Virus record (IMG/VR): IMGVR_UViG_3300005436_000015
Span: 1-52,503 of that record
Origin: a virus
Length of the DNA stretch: 52,503 nucleotides
Strand: one strand, 5' to 3'
Part shown: one piece after another, positions 16,801-24,535 of the stretch
Numbering within the stretch: the stretch's first letter is position 1
Layout of the letters: each line of letters begins with the position of its first letter
Translations under genes and position numbers: made by a program
The notes under the pieces: generated by a model
Databases searched by the model: none
Seen by the model: the letters and a program-made list of their open reading frames with translations, nothing else
Told to the model about the DNA's origin: nothing

Positions 16801-16918
16801 TCAGGCGATGCACCAGGGCGTGGTCGGCGCGGTCGGCCGGTCGGCGCCGGTGATGGCACGCGGCGTTGACCAGTCGCTGAACTCGATGGCCGCGCGGGTG
16901 TCAGGCAGGTTCACGTGA
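13865..16918 (+). CDS. Tape measure protein with transglycosylase-like domain
   Basis: This 1017-residue protein starts at GTG 13865. Residues 1-110 are helical/coiled. Residues about 120-165 are strongly hydrophobic (GMGALIAAGVALSPIIATVA), as in tape measures that insert into membranes. Residues about 540-600 have a Gly/Pro/Val-rich linker typical of this family. Residues about 660-760 resemble a lytic transglycosylase-like domain: NIRESGW, with a candidate catalytic Glu near 687, then GAYGIPQALP and a GYIKGRPGYGDPIGAWGHE end. The length suggests a tail of roughly 150 nm. The C-terminus is Gly/Pro-rich. It overlaps the next gene by GTGA. Confidence 0.9.
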   Translation: MAGETLTFDIFARLREDGFAKAGKAATAASEDVDKLAVRLDKLGAKSTEARVKLTGNKEALAQLDALNLKLLKVGERAVNPEIDVKGAAKAQAEIAALEVQLDKLGKTSKGTTGFLGSGGLAGPAGMGALIAAGVALSPIIATVATGVGAFGLAAAGAVGPVLKAAQATGGLSANMAKLDPEQQKLARSILGLGKQYDAFQKALEPEVLNVFDKGIRLAGNVMHDVQPIAAATGKALGSMLSAIDAEFKSGTWQSFFAFMARTAGPDIQLITNNFTDLMKILPGLLQDLQPVASGFLQLTDDVLKLAGAIIKISDAERHLASAAHNSSGFLGELAHAAERAVGQFIPGIPAAQHLGQALARQADSASKAAPGIKGVGDAAAGAQQPVFNLSAAVDTLTASMDKNIGTVLTLQGDEISWQQSLQAATKQLDSNSAGLRGNSKDALANKAAVLQATQNVVTFADDQLKLGHNLDGASGRIQDQIHWLQIHGGKSAFATREIHALRMEEDKLKAAIHQKMIVDAAGHWSVAEQKSGIPIGGGNRIHSAQGAFITGGIPNQDSVPIMAMPGELVVPVPIVASGLVDHLRGLIPGFAAGGVVGSYSGSVTGEAKWLARQDAATLRALDVATAAATTAGIKAAQSAAASSGGPGMPGPGGGAPSANAALARKLYPAWGSGAEWNAWNSLNIRESGWSNTARNPSSGAYGIPQALPPSKMGAAANPPQSNPTAQIRWQIGYIKGRPGYGDPIGAWGHEVTHGWYAQGGVVGGKAAPVDPQKKKWLAQLARDVKVLEEDQKAAAKRRRILRHSVEIDELWFLTHPNVRKHGIGWDEHERALRNDRRRLSGFNRQESDKEKALAAKIAILRDLTGFPKGAKYGGPGTPAPPGDGGAGAGGGDTGGGTASAPSGPPPIPPPPMPAWMVAAGLGGSTAATGGFSFPSPVGAPQAPGGGMGLPEPVMPRFGGGSRFMGGGALDLGDLIAAIQAMHQGVVGAVGRSAPVMARGVDQSLNSMAARVSGRFT

Positions 16919-19900
16919 GCACTGGCGACAGCCTGATCCTCGGCGACGTCGTCGAGCTTCTCCTCGGCGGCCAGGTCTCCGCCCATCCCCTGTGCCCCGG
17001 CGCGACGATGGTCCTGGCGCCCGGGTTCGACAGAGGCGCAGGCGTCCCCCGCACCCTGCAGCTCTCCTCCCTGCTGCTCGACGGGGGGACCATCTCCGGG
17101 CGCAAGACCGACAACCGGACGTTCAGCCTGCCCATCAAGATCAGCGCACCCACGCGGGCGCTGGTCAACGGCGCCCGCGAGCTGCTGCTCGACATCGTCG
17201 ACCAGGAGAAGTTCCGGCTCCAGTGGACCCCGGACCCGCAGACCGGCACGGCCCTGCCGCTCATCTTCGAGTGCTTCCGGGGCACGGGTGTCCCGGCCTA
17301 CGACCAGGACATGGAAGACCAGCTCGTCGCCTACGTGACGCTGACGTTCCCCGCCCGCCCGTTCGGCCGCTCCGCCGACTTCACCACCCTCGCGTTCCCC
17401 GCCCCGGCGCTGTCCTGGTCAGCGCCGCCCACGCCGGTCCGCGTTGACGACTACTCCACGGTCAGCTCGAGCACGAACCCGGCCGACTGGTCGCAGTCCA
17501 CCCAGGCTATTGACGACTCGTTCTCCGCCCGCTGGTCGGCGGCGGGGGCGAGCACGTTCCCGGCCTACACCCGCACCCTGGCCGGGGCCGTGTCGATCAC
17601 CGGCCTGGACCGGCTGTCGTTCAACCTCGGCCTGGGGACGACGACCTACAACGACTGGCACGGCGGCAGGATCACCGTCGCGATCACGCTGACGGACAAC
17701 GCCTCGCACACGCTGAGCTTCGGCGGGCACGTGGACGTGTCCGCGTCGAACAACCCGGCGTTCCCGAACTTCCAGCCCGTCACGTTCCAGATCCCGGCCA
17801 GCGCCACGTTCAGCTTCGCGAACGTCACCGCGTACAGCATCAAAGCGTGGCGGCGGGTCACCTGGTTCAACACCCAGGACATGGAACCGGTCGACACCTA
17901 CCTCAACGGGCTGACCGCCTCGGCGAGCGCGGCGGCGGTGATCCCGCTGGTGCGCGGCACCACGTACCGGATCGGCGCCCCGGGCGGCACCGCGCGGGCC
18001 CTGATGGCCGCCCAGTTCCAGCCGCCCGCCGCGATCTCCGGGTCAACGACGACGTACACGTTCACGTCCCCGGGGCCGTTCACGTTCGTCCCCGGGCTGG
18101 GCCAGACGTCCGGAAAGATCCGGGCCATCGGCGCGTCGGGCAAGGGCGGCACCCGGACCACGACCGGCGTCGGCGGCGGCGCGGGCGGCGGCGCGACCGC
18201 GGGCCACGACACGTACCCTATGACCCCCGGCCAGGCCATCTCCGGCGTGGTCGGCGCGGCGGGCACGTCGGGGGGTTTCCCGACACTGGCCGCCAGCTAT
18301 TTCGCCGCGCAGGACTCCTCCAACGCCAACTCGCTGGTAACACCCAGCTTCACGCCGACCGCTAACGACGTGCTGGTCATCAAGGCCATCGTCTCCGACG
18401 GGTTCTCCAACTTCGGGTCGCCGTCCGGCGGCGGCCTGACGTGGACGTCGCGGGTCAACATCGGGCCGACGGGCACGGCGCGGGTTGGGCTGTGGACCGC
18501 GACGGTGGGCGGCTCGCCGACGGCGATGACGGTGACGCTGCCGCACTCCGGCTACCCGCTGCCCCACGCGATGCTGGTCGAGCGGTGGACCGGCGCGAAA
18601 CTCGCCGGGTCCCCGGCGGTGGCCAGCGGCAGCGGGTCCGGCACGGCCCCGTCGGCGACGTGCACGACCGTCGCCGCGCAATCGGTCGTGTCGTGGGTGA
18701 ACTCGGACCACAGCATTGGGACCGGTGCCCGCACCTACCGCTCGAGCGCGACGGAGGACGCCTACCACGTCGTGTCCGTGCCGTTCTCCGGGTACACCGG
18801 CTACTGGGCGTGGCAGCAGGCGGCGGCGGCCGGGGCGCAGACGTGCGGGCTGACCGCGCCCGCCTCCCAGGTGTGGGAGCTCGCCGGGGTCGAGGTCCAG
18901 GCGTTCACCACCGGCGGCCTGACCGACGGCGGCAACACGACAGTTGACGGCGCGGCATTTGTCGCGGCCGGGGGCAAGTCGGTCCCGGACAACACGGCTA
19001 CCGGCGGCCTGGGCGGCACCACGGCGGCCTCTGCTTTCCCTGGCGGCGGGTTCTCCGTCCGCGGCGGCAACGGGTTCACCGCGTCCACGACCGGCGGCGG
19101 CGGCGGGTCCTCGGCTGGTACCGACCTGGTCGGCGTGGACGCGACCGGGCAGGCGGGTGCCACGGCCCCGGCTGGCGGCGGTTCCGGTGGCGGCGGCGGC
19201 AACGCGGGCGGCAACAATGTCGGCACGGCCGGGTCGGCTCCGGGCGGCGGCGGCGGCGGCGCGGTGTCCACCGGCGGCACGGCGGCGGGCGGCGCGGGCC
19301 AGCCGGGCAAGGTGCTCATCACCACGACCCCGGCGATCACGCCCATCAAGACCCTGCTGGTGCACGCGCCCGGGTACAACGCACCCCCGACGTTCAGCCC
19401 GCTGATCCCGGTGGGCGCTGGCCTGGACGCCCCGGACGGCCGCGAGTACACGATCCCGTCGCCGGTGGAGGGCCTGAACGCCCGCTACTACGGCACGTAC
19501 ACCGTGGTCACGTTCTGGTCAAACATTGACACGCCGTCGGCGAGCAGGACGCACACGGTCACCTTCAAGCAGTACGACTACCCGTCCGGCCCCAGCACCA
19601 GCCGCTCGGCGGTGCGGACCCTGACGCCGAACACCGAGTCACCTGCGATCCTGAATGGCGTAGTGATCGTGGACACGATCACGCTGCCCTGCCGTGACAT
19701 CGCCGACGACCAGACGGCGGCATTCACCACGGTCGGGGTGACCAGCACCAACCCGAACGACCGGTGCCTGGACGTGGCCGTGATCGACGTGACCGGCCAG
19801 CTTCTGCTGCTGTCCCACGCGACGGGGTTCCCGAACATCTGGTGGGACCCGCCGGAGGGGAGCAGGGACTGGGGCCGGATCCTGGGTTCGCCGACGGACC

Positions 19901-20070
19901 GGTCTCAGGCGGTGTCGGTGCTGGACGCGCCGCTGATGGTCCTGTCCGGCGGCCCGCTGATCATCGACCCGGACGGGCCGGGCTGGCTGCTCGCCTACTC
20001 GCCTGATGCTGGGGCCCCGGCGCTGACGGCGGGGTTCTGGGCCGCGTGGCGCGACTCCCGGCTGAGCTGA
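16915..20070 (+). CDS. Minor tail protein, Dit-like N-terminus with Gly-rich insert
   Basis: This 1051-residue protein starts at GTG 16915, overlapping the tape measure stop. Residues 1-180 fit a distal tail (Dit-like) protein: ILGDVVELLLGGQ, a RTLQLSSLLLDGG strand, a GRKTDNRTFSLPIKI segment, and a VTLTFPARPFGRS end. Residues about 390-460 and 690-810 are very Gly-rich (GGGAGGGAT, GGGSGGGGGNAGG), typical of adhesin-like or fibre domains. The remainder is beta-rich, including a lectin-like segment around 460-680. The C-terminus ends in an FWAAWRDSRLS tail. It probably forms the tail tip hub with host-binding insertions. Confidence 0.82.
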   Translation: MSTGDSLILGDVVELLLGGQVSAHPLCPGATMVLAPGFDRGAGVPRTLQLSSLLLDGGTISGRKTDNRTFSLPIKISAPTRALVNGARELLLDIVDQEKFRLQWTPDPQTGTALPLIFECFRGTGVPAYDQDMEDQLVAYVTLTFPARPFGRSADFTTLAFPAPALSWSAPPTPVRVDDYSTVSSSTNPADWSQSTQAIDDSFSARWSAAGASTFPAYTRTLAGAVSITGLDRLSFNLGLGTTTYNDWHGGRITVAITLTDNASHTLSFGGHVDVSASNNPAFPNFQPVTFQIPASATFSFANVTAYSIKAWRRVTWFNTQDMEPVDTYLNGLTASASAAAVIPLVRGTTYRIGAPGGTARALMAAQFQPPAAISGSTTTYTFTSPGPFTFVPGLGQTSGKIRAIGASGKGGTRTTTGVGGGAGGGATAGHDTYPMTPGQAISGVVGAAGTSGGFPTLAASYFAAQDSSNANSLVTPSFTPTANDVLVIKAIVSDGFSNFGSPSGGGLTWTSRVNIGPTGTARVGLWTATVGGSPTAMTVTLPHSGYPLPHAMLVERWTGAKLAGSPAVASGSGSGTAPSATCTTVAAQSVVSWVNSDHSIGTGARTYRSSATEDAYHVVSVPFSGYTGYWAWQQAAAAGAQTCGLTAPASQVWELAGVEVQAFTTGGLTDGGNTTVDGAAFVAAGGKSVPDNTATGGLGGTTAASAFPGGGFSVRGGNGFTASTTGGGGGSSAGTDLVGVDATGQAGATAPAGGGSGGGGGNAGGNNVGTAGSAPGGGGGGAVSTGGTAAGGAGQPGKVLITTTPAITPIKTLLVHAPGYNAPPTFSPLIPVGAGLDAPDGREYTIPSPVEGLNARYYGTYTVVTFWSNIDTPSASRTHTVTFKQYDYPSGPSTSRSAVRTLTPNTESPAILNGVVIVDTITLPCRDIADDQTAAFTTVGVTSTNPNDRCLDVAVIDVTGQLLLLSHATGFPNIWWDPPEGSRDWGRILGSPTDRSQAVSVLDAPLMVLSGGPLIIDPDGPGWLLAYSPDAGAPALTAGFWAAWRDSRLS

Positions 20071-20201
20071 TACTCCGATAGCGCTTCGTTCAGGACGACG
20101 GACAGGGGGACGCCGCGCCGCTCGGCCTCGCCCCGTACCCACGCCGAAAGCTCGGCTGGCGGGTGCCAGCCGAGCAACGGCGTCTTGTTCTTACCGGGCA
20201 T
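19995..20201 (-). CDS. Ribbon-helix-helix-like DNA-binding protein
   Basis: This 68-residue protein starts at ATG 20201. The segment LGWHPPAELSAWVRGEAERRG followed by VPLSVVLNEALSEY is a strand-helix-helix pattern as in CopG/Arc-type repressors or antitoxins. The C-terminal 20 residues are disordered. It is the last gene of a three-gene minus-strand operon and overlaps the end of the minor tail gene by 76 bases. It may bind the palindromes at the operon promoter; autoregulation is inference. Confidence 0.6.
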   Translation of the reverse strand: MPGKNKTPLLGWHPPAELSAWVRGEAERRGVPLSVVLNEALSEYQLSRESRHAAQNPAVSAGAPASGE

Positions 20202-20511
20202 TGACCGGCCCCTCGGCGGCGAGAAGCCGGTCGATCTCGGCGGCGATCAGCGCCCCGGCCTTCACCAGCGCACGGACGGACCCGTCGCCGGGCCTGAACG
20301 AGGGAAGATCCCACGGCCACCAGTCGGCGCAGTGATGAGACGGGCCCGGGTACTCGCCAGCAGCGGCCGGGCAGGCATGCATGCTGTAGGTGATCGCGGC
20401 GCGGACCAGCTCACCCGAGACGTGACCGGCATCATGCTTGGGCGTCCAGCCCTCATCGCTGATCTGGCGCTGCCGCTCGGCCGCGATCAGCGCGGCGCCT
20501 GGCTCAGCCAT
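20191..20511 (-). CDS. Conserved phage protein of the ERQRQI/EGW type, unknown function
   Basis: This 106-residue protein starts at ATG 20511, forming an ATGA overlap with the previous gene's stop. It begins with an LIAAERQRQISDEGWTP motif, followed by HDAGHVSGELVRAAITYS, a Trp/Pro-rich WWPWDLPSFRP segment, and a LVKAGALIAAEIDRLL helix. These signatures recur in small helical proteins in many phages; their role is not established. It overlaps the ribbon-helix-helix gene downstream by 11 bases. Confidence 0.65.
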   Translation of the reverse strand: MAEPGAALIAAERQRQISDEGWTPKHDAGHVSGELVRAAITYSMHACPAAAGEYPGPSHHCADWWPWDLPSFRPGDGSVRALVKAGALIAAEIDRLLAAEGPVNAR

Positions 20512-20822
20512 CACCACTCGCCGCCGGGACTGGTGACGTATCCCCACTCGCGGCAGTGGGAGTCAATGTGAACACCGCCGTGGCCGTGTGGCCGCGTGCA
20601 CCGCTGGCCAGCGGTGGCGCTGCCCCAGTCCACGTCGCACGCGGGCTTGCCGGTGATGCGCCAGCCCGCGCCGTGCGTGTTGATCTCAACGCTCCGGCCG
20701 CTGGCCACGATCTTCTGCCGTGCTTCGGGGCTGATGTAGCCGGTCTGCGCGGCACTGATCTCGGCCTCGGTCAGCCGTATGCCCTGCGGGTGGCGTGAGT
20801 CGCGGGTCACCTGGAATGTCAT
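20511..20822 (-). CDS. Small protein with His/Cys cluster
   Basis: This 103-residue protein starts at ATG 20822. It is the first gene of a minus-strand operon. The C-terminal part contains CTRPHGHGGVHIDSHCREWG, with spaced Cys and His that could bind zinc; the first half is helical. The promoter lies about 27 bases upstream with palindromic operators. The function is unknown. Confidence 0.65.
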   Translation of the reverse strand: MTFQVTRDSRHPQGIRLTEAEISAAQTGYISPEARQKIVASGRSVEINTHGAGWRITGKPACDVDWGSATAGQRCTRPHGHGGVHIDSHCREWGYVTSPGGEW

Positions 20823-20837
20823 TCGAGCCCCCTTAGT

Positions 20838-20877
20838 AGGTAGTTACTACCTTAACCTGGGCAGTTACTACTGTCAA
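20838..20877 (-). promoter_or_regulatory. Promoter with palindromic operators for the 20.8-kb minus operon
   Basis: Reading the minus strand, TTGACA (20877-20872), a 17-base spacer, and TAAGGT (20854-20849) form a near-consensus sigma-70-type promoter. The palindrome AGGTAGTTACTACCT (20838-20852) covers the -10 region, and a related GTTACTACT copy (20862-20873) abuts the -35 box. A repressor bound here would block transcription of the small operon at 20822-19995. The leader to the first ATG is about 20 bases. Confidence 0.75.
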
Positions 20878-20908
20878 GTCCCCGCATCGTCTTACCAGGG
20901 AGGCCATC

Positions 20909-21439
20909 GTGAAGCTGACCCGCCGTCACGCCCGCGCGCTGGCCACCGGCGCCGCCGCAACCGCCGCCTACCTCGCCGGGGCGAAACTCTCCGACTCCCG
21001 CGTCATCCGCGCCGGGTCGCTGCTCGCCCTCGCCCTCACCGCCACCGTCAGCGCACAGCAGGCGTCCGCCATCGCCAAGACCACCAAGAAGCGCGTCGAC
21101 CAGCTCTACAGCGACGTATCCGGGGCCGTCCACTTCGTCAACCACGGCGGCACCGTCAGCGGGCCCATCACCTGCACGTCACTGGCCACCGGCGGCGGGT
21201 CGGTCAACACCTCAGGCGGCAGCATCAGCTCCGGGAGCATCAGCTGCGGCGGGATCAGCATGGGCGGCGCCCTGACCATGAACAACAACACCGGGGGCAC
21301 GTTCAGCCACATCACCGCCAGCCAGATCGGGCCGGGCGGTGACCGTGCGCTGCTCGGCGCCGGGGCCACGCTCGCCCAGGTCCAGGCCCGCTGCGACTTC
21401 CTGCTCCAGCAGCTTGAGGGCGCGAACATCTGCTACTAG
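20909..21439 (+). CDS. Putative minor tail/virion protein with N-terminal hydrophobic segment
   Basis: This 176-residue protein starts at GTG 20909 after GGGAGG. Residues about 8-50 are Ala/Leu-rich and basic (ALATGAAATAAYLAG, LLALALTATVSAQQASA), which could form a membrane segment. Residues 70-140 are Gly/Ser/Thr-rich repeats (GGSISSGSISCGGISMGG) with a beta-solenoid look. The C-terminus is helical (LAQVQARCDFLLQQLEG). It lies in the tail gene run. A fibre or tail-tip role is inferred. Confidence 0.6.
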   Translation: MKLTRRHARALATGAAATAAYLAGAKLSDSRVIRAGSLLALALTATVSAQQASAIAKTTKKRVDQLYSDVSGAVHFVNHGGTVSGPITCTSLATGGGSVNTSGGSISSGSISCGGISMGGALTMNNNTGGTFSHITASQIGPGGDRALLGAGATLAQVQARCDFLLQQLEGANICY

Positions 21440-21448
21440 GGAGAACGC

Positions 21449-21772
21449 ATGGCCGGACTGCTGCTGAGCCCCGCGCTGATCAACCAGGACTGGGGGACGC
21501 TGCTGCTGGAAACGGCCACGAAGCTGGCTGAGTGCAACGGCGTTAACGACCTGATCAACGACGGGGTCCGGCTGCCCCGGGCCCAGGGGCAGACCTCGAC
21601 GGACGCGCTGGTCACGGCCGGGCTGTCCCCGGCGGACGCGGGGCTGCACGTCGCGTCGTTCGCGGCGATGGCCGCGCTGTGGAAGTTCTCCACCAACGCG
21701 CAGACGGTGGCGATGACTGACTTCTGGTTCCAGGCCCGGCAGCTGTTCGGCACCAAGCCGATGCCCAGGTAG
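21449..21772 (+). CDS. Small tail-region protein, unknown function
   Basis: This 107-residue protein starts at ATG 21449 with AGGGAGAA upstream. It is helical (WGTLLLETATKLAECNGVNDL; VASFAAMAALWKF) and has no membrane segment or recognised domain. It sits between tail genes and ends next to a convergent minus-strand gene. It may be a minor tail or chaperone-like protein; no stronger claim can be made. Confidence 0.6.
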   Translation: MAGLLLSPALINQDWGTLLLETATKLAECNGVNDLINDGVRLPRAQGQTSTDALVTAGLSPADAGLHVASFAAMAALWKFSTNAQTVAMTDFWFQARQLFGTKPMPR

Positions 21773-21773
21773 G

Positions 21774-22076
21774 TCAGGCCAGCCGCAGGTCATCCGGCGG
21801 CAGCGAGCCGAGGGTCACCGTGAACGGAGGATTCACGGCGGGTGCGTTCGTTTCCGGGTCCTCGTAGTGGCGCCCCTGCTCGTTCCCGGCGTAGGTGAAC
21901 AGCTCGGCAACCGGAACGCCGCCCGCCATCCGGAACTCCACCCGGTACGTGCTGCACACCGTAGGCCTCGCAACACCCTGGTCCTTAAGCCACTTGCCCG
22001 CCCGCTCGCTGATGCGCCCGAACCCGGGCTGGCTGACATCCCAGACGGTCACGAGGCTGGTCGTTTCAGTGTCCAT
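21774..22076 (-). CDS. Hypothetical protein inserted antisense in the tail operon
   Basis: This 100-residue protein starts at ATG 22076 and ends two bases from the preceding convergent gene. It has an alternating strand and helix pattern: TTSLVTVWDVSQPGFGRISERAGKWLKDQG and a CSTYRVEFRMAGGVPVAELFTY sheet. No domain is recognised. It is a stand-alone minus-strand gene within the tail module, suggesting separate control. Confidence 0.55.
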   Translation of the reverse strand: MDTETTSLVTVWDVSQPGFGRISERAGKWLKDQGVARPTVCSTYRVEFRMAGGVPVAELFTYAGNEQGRHYEDPETNAPAVNPPFTVTLGSLPPDDLRLA

Positions 22077-22105
22077 CCCCGCATAGTCCCACCAGGAGGC
22101 CGCGC

Positions 22106-23221
22106 GTGTATGCCCGCAGCGCGTCCACCGTCACCAGCAAATTCCAGGACGGCACCGACTACATGCCGCTGGGCGCCGTCGGCCCCGTCGCCGGGCTCGG
22201 CTGGTCCGACACGATGCCCGGCGGCCCCGACACCATGCAGTGCACCGTCCGCGTCGCACCAGACCTCGTGCAGCCGCAGGCCCTCGACGCAGGGCGGATA
22301 GTGGAGGTCTGGCGGGGCGGGATATGCCAGTGGGAAGGCGTCCTGGATCAGCCGACCCCCGGCACCGAGGGCTGGTCGGTGACGGCGAAGGGCGCGGGCA
22401 CCTACGGGGATAACTACCGCGACATCTGGACGACGTGGACCGACATCAACACGTCGCTGACCCAGGCCACCTCGCGCAGCCCCGGGCCGCTGCGGTGGAA
22501 GCTGACCACCTACTCCAACACGCCGCTCTACCTCGTGGACCAGCAGCAGTCCGGCACCGAGACGATCACCGACCGGCTGAACCTGGCGACCAAGCCCGGG
22601 TACTACACGTGGCACGTCGGCCGCCGCAACCTTCTGTCGATCTTCCCGGTGCCGACCGCGGTGACCCGGATCCTGTTCTCCTCGAGCCCGCAGGCCAGGT
22701 CGCTGGCCGGGTACTACAACGCGCTCTACGTCCTGTACCAGTCCGCGGCTGATAACGCCGACACCGGCGCCGCAGCGGTCAACTCGCTGACCTCGGCGAC
22801 GAACACGGCCAGCATCAACCGGCACGGCCGGTACGAGCAGCTGTGGGACATCACCGGCGCGGGCACGCTGTCCAGCGGCACGGCCGGGGCCTGGGCGGCC
22901 GCGGCGATCACCCGGTACAACGCGGCGTCGTTCACCGGGCCGATCCCCGTCACCTACGGCCAGTACACCGACGTGACCGGCGTGCCCGTGGACCTGGGCT
23001 GCGAGCACGCCGCCGAGGTCGTCCAGCTGGTCCTCGCGGACGGGCCGTACGGCGCGGAGGTGACCGCGTTCCCGCCGGTGACGTTCCCCGTGGGCAAGTT
23101 CGAGTACGACGAGGACAGCGAGTCGGGGAACGTGTACCCGTTCAATGTGCTGCCCAATGACCTGGGCGCGCTGCTGGACAGCATGGCGATCTGGCTGCCC
23201 AAGCCAGCCGTCACGGGGTAG
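22106..23221 (+). CDS. Minor tail / baseplate protein
   Basis: This 371-residue protein starts at GTG 22106 with an AGGAGG ribosome site. Residues 20-130 form a tail-hub-like beta domain: the GWSDTMPGGPDTMQCTVRV strand, RIVEVWRGGICQWEGVLDQP, and WSVTAKGAGTYGDNYRDI, the pattern of tail-tip (Tal-like) proteins of actinophages. The remainder is beta/alpha mixed and ends in SGNVYPFNVLPNDLGALLDSM. It probably forms part of the baseplate below the Dit-like ring. Confidence 0.75.
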   Translation: MYARSASTVTSKFQDGTDYMPLGAVGPVAGLGWSDTMPGGPDTMQCTVRVAPDLVQPQALDAGRIVEVWRGGICQWEGVLDQPTPGTEGWSVTAKGAGTYGDNYRDIWTTWTDINTSLTQATSRSPGPLRWKLTTYSNTPLYLVDQQQSGTETITDRLNLATKPGYYTWHVGRRNLLSIFPVPTAVTRILFSSSPQARSLAGYYNALYVLYQSAADNADTGAAAVNSLTSATNTASINRHGRYEQLWDITGAGTLSSGTAGAWAAAAITRYNAASFTGPIPVTYGQYTDVTGVPVDLGCEHAAEVVQLVLADGPYGAEVTAFPPVTFPVGKFEYDEDSESGNVYPFNVLPNDLGALLDSMAIWLPKPAVTG

Positions 23222-23224
23222 ACC

Positions 23225-23872
23225 GTGAGCGGCGAGACCGAAGCGCAGGTCAGCGGCTGGACTGTCGACACCCTGCACGAGCTCGTCCGCAACCTGAACT
23301 CCGCCCAGGACGAGCACCGCCGCCTCATGCAGGACGAACTGGACCGGCGGCTCAGCGGCCTGCAGATCCAGGTCGATGGCCGCATGGACGGCATGCGGCT
23401 GTCCACCCAGCATTCCATGGCCGAGCTGCGCATGTCGCTGAACGAACGGTACGAAACGCAGACCAAGGCCCTCGACGCCGCGTTCAAGGCCGCAGAGAAG
23501 GCCGTTGAGACCGCGCTGGCATCAGCGGAGAAGGCCGTCGCCAAAGCCGAGATCGCGTCGGACAAAAGGTTCGAGTCGGTCAACGAGTTCCGCCAGCAGC
23601 TGTCCGACCAGACGGCATCGTTCCCGACCCGCAACGAGGTCAACACGCGGCTCGATTCCATCGCAGCCGACGTGCACCGCAACGCCGAGGAGATCCGGGC
23701 GCTGGAGCTGCGGCTGTCCTCGCGGCTGGACTTCATGCAGGGCGGCCAGGCCGGGTCCGCGACGACGCGTACCGAGACACGGCTGAACAACGGGCAGGTT
23801 ATCGCCGCGATCGGCGCTGTCGTCGGCATCGCCGCGATCATCGTGACGATCATTCTCGCAACTGGCCACTAG
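23225..23872 (+). CDS. Coiled-coil protein with C-terminal membrane anchor
   Basis: This 215-residue protein starts at GTG 23225. Residues 15-180 are a long, charged helix (coiled coil) with repeated Glu/Ala/Lys: KALDAAFKAAEKAVETALAS and FESVNEFRQQLSDQ. The last 22 residues, AAIGAVVGIAAIIVTIILATGH, form one transmembrane segment. Such proteins occur after tail genes in many actinophages. A role in lysis or membrane association is plausible but unproven. It heads a run of small membrane genes. Confidence 0.7.
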   Translation: MSGETEAQVSGWTVDTLHELVRNLNSAQDEHRRLMQDELDRRLSGLQIQVDGRMDGMRLSTQHSMAELRMSLNERYETQTKALDAAFKAAEKAVETALASAEKAVAKAEIASDKRFESVNEFRQQLSDQTASFPTRNEVNTRLDSIAADVHRNAEEIRALELRLSSRLDFMQGGQAGSATTRTETRLNNGQVIAAIGAVVGIAAIIVTIILATGH

Positions 23873-23884
23873 CCGGGGGGTCCC

Positions 23885-24019
23885 ATGACATGGGAGGGAT
23901 GGCTCACCTGGTCCGGCTCCAGCCTCGCCGCGCTTATCACCTCTATCGCCGCGCTCATCGCCGCCGTTGCTGCCTGGCGGCGCGCGGGCAAACCGCCGCA
24001 GCAGCCCGGCGGGAGCTAG
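23885..24019 (+). CDS. Tiny membrane protein (44 residues)
   Basis: This short gene starts at ATG 23885 after GGGGG, and ends TAG 24017-24019. It encodes 44 residues: a Trp-rich start (MTWEGWLTWSG), one hydrophobic stretch (ALITSIAALIAAVAAW), and a basic, Pro/Gln-rich end. The single membrane span and location between membrane genes support it. A role as a lysis component is speculative. Confidence 0.55.
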   Translation: MTWEGWLTWSGSSLAALITSIAALIAAVAAWRRAGKPPQQPGGS

Positions 24020-24085
24020 GCACGATCGCCCGATCCCGCCGTCCCCGGACCCCGGGCGGCGGGGAAAGAGAGGCGCGGGAAATGG

Positions 24086-24316
24086 ATGACCGCTGACGCG
24101 ATCCTGCCCTACCTCACCGGCCCGGCCGCCGCGGTCGTCGTCCTGGTCTGGGTGGTATGGATGCAGCGGCAGGACATCAGGGACCTGCGCCGTGTCAACG
24201 AGGCCGCCAGCAAGCGGGCCGACTCAGCAGAGGAGGCCGCAAGATCGTCGCTCGAAATGCTCCGGGCGCTCACCGGGCAGCCCACCGCCACCGACAGGGA
24301 GCGGACCAGGACATGA
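24086..24316 (+). CDS. Small membrane protein with helical tail
   Basis: This 76-residue protein starts at ATG 24086. Residues 8-26 (LTGPAAAVVVLVWVVWMQR) form one transmembrane span, followed by a charged helix RDLRRVNEAASKRADSAEEAA. The stop overlaps the next gene's ATG. It resembles small single-span proteins of unknown role that accompany lysis modules. Confidence 0.6.
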   Translation: MTADAILPYLTGPAAAVVVLVWVVWMQRQDIRDLRRVNEAASKRADSAEEAARSSLEMLRALTGQPTATDRERTRT

Positions 24317-24516
24317 CCGTCAGATGGCTGGCGTTCGTGCGCGGCCATCACCGGGCCGCGAGAGCCGAGGCCGAGCAGGCCGAAGCCGCTGAGGAGGCAG
24401 TACGCACCGAGCTGACCATGCCGCTGCACCAGCTCCGCCAGGACGACTACATCAGGAAGGCGATCCAGTCGAGGATCCTGGGACATCACCCGCCACCCCC
24501 GCCAGCGGCGGGCTGA
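24313..24516 (+). CDS. Small helical protein
   Basis: This 67-residue protein starts at ATG 24313 with an ATGA overlap on the previous stop; the frame is open upstream but without a better start. It is a basic, Ala/Glu-rich helix (HHRAARAEAEQAEAAEEAVRTEL) followed by a Pro-rich tail. No domain is recognised. Confidence 0.55.
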   Translation: MTVRWLAFVRGHHRAARAEAEQAEAAEEAVRTELTMPLHQLRQDDYIRKAIQSRILGHHPPPPPAAG

Positions 24517-24535
24517 TGACCGCCGGGGGGGACCC

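Noticed and set aside
22049-23413. 454-residue minus-strand frame
   Set aside because: Opposite to the baseplate gene, which has a good ribosome site and domain pattern; the minus frame has neither.
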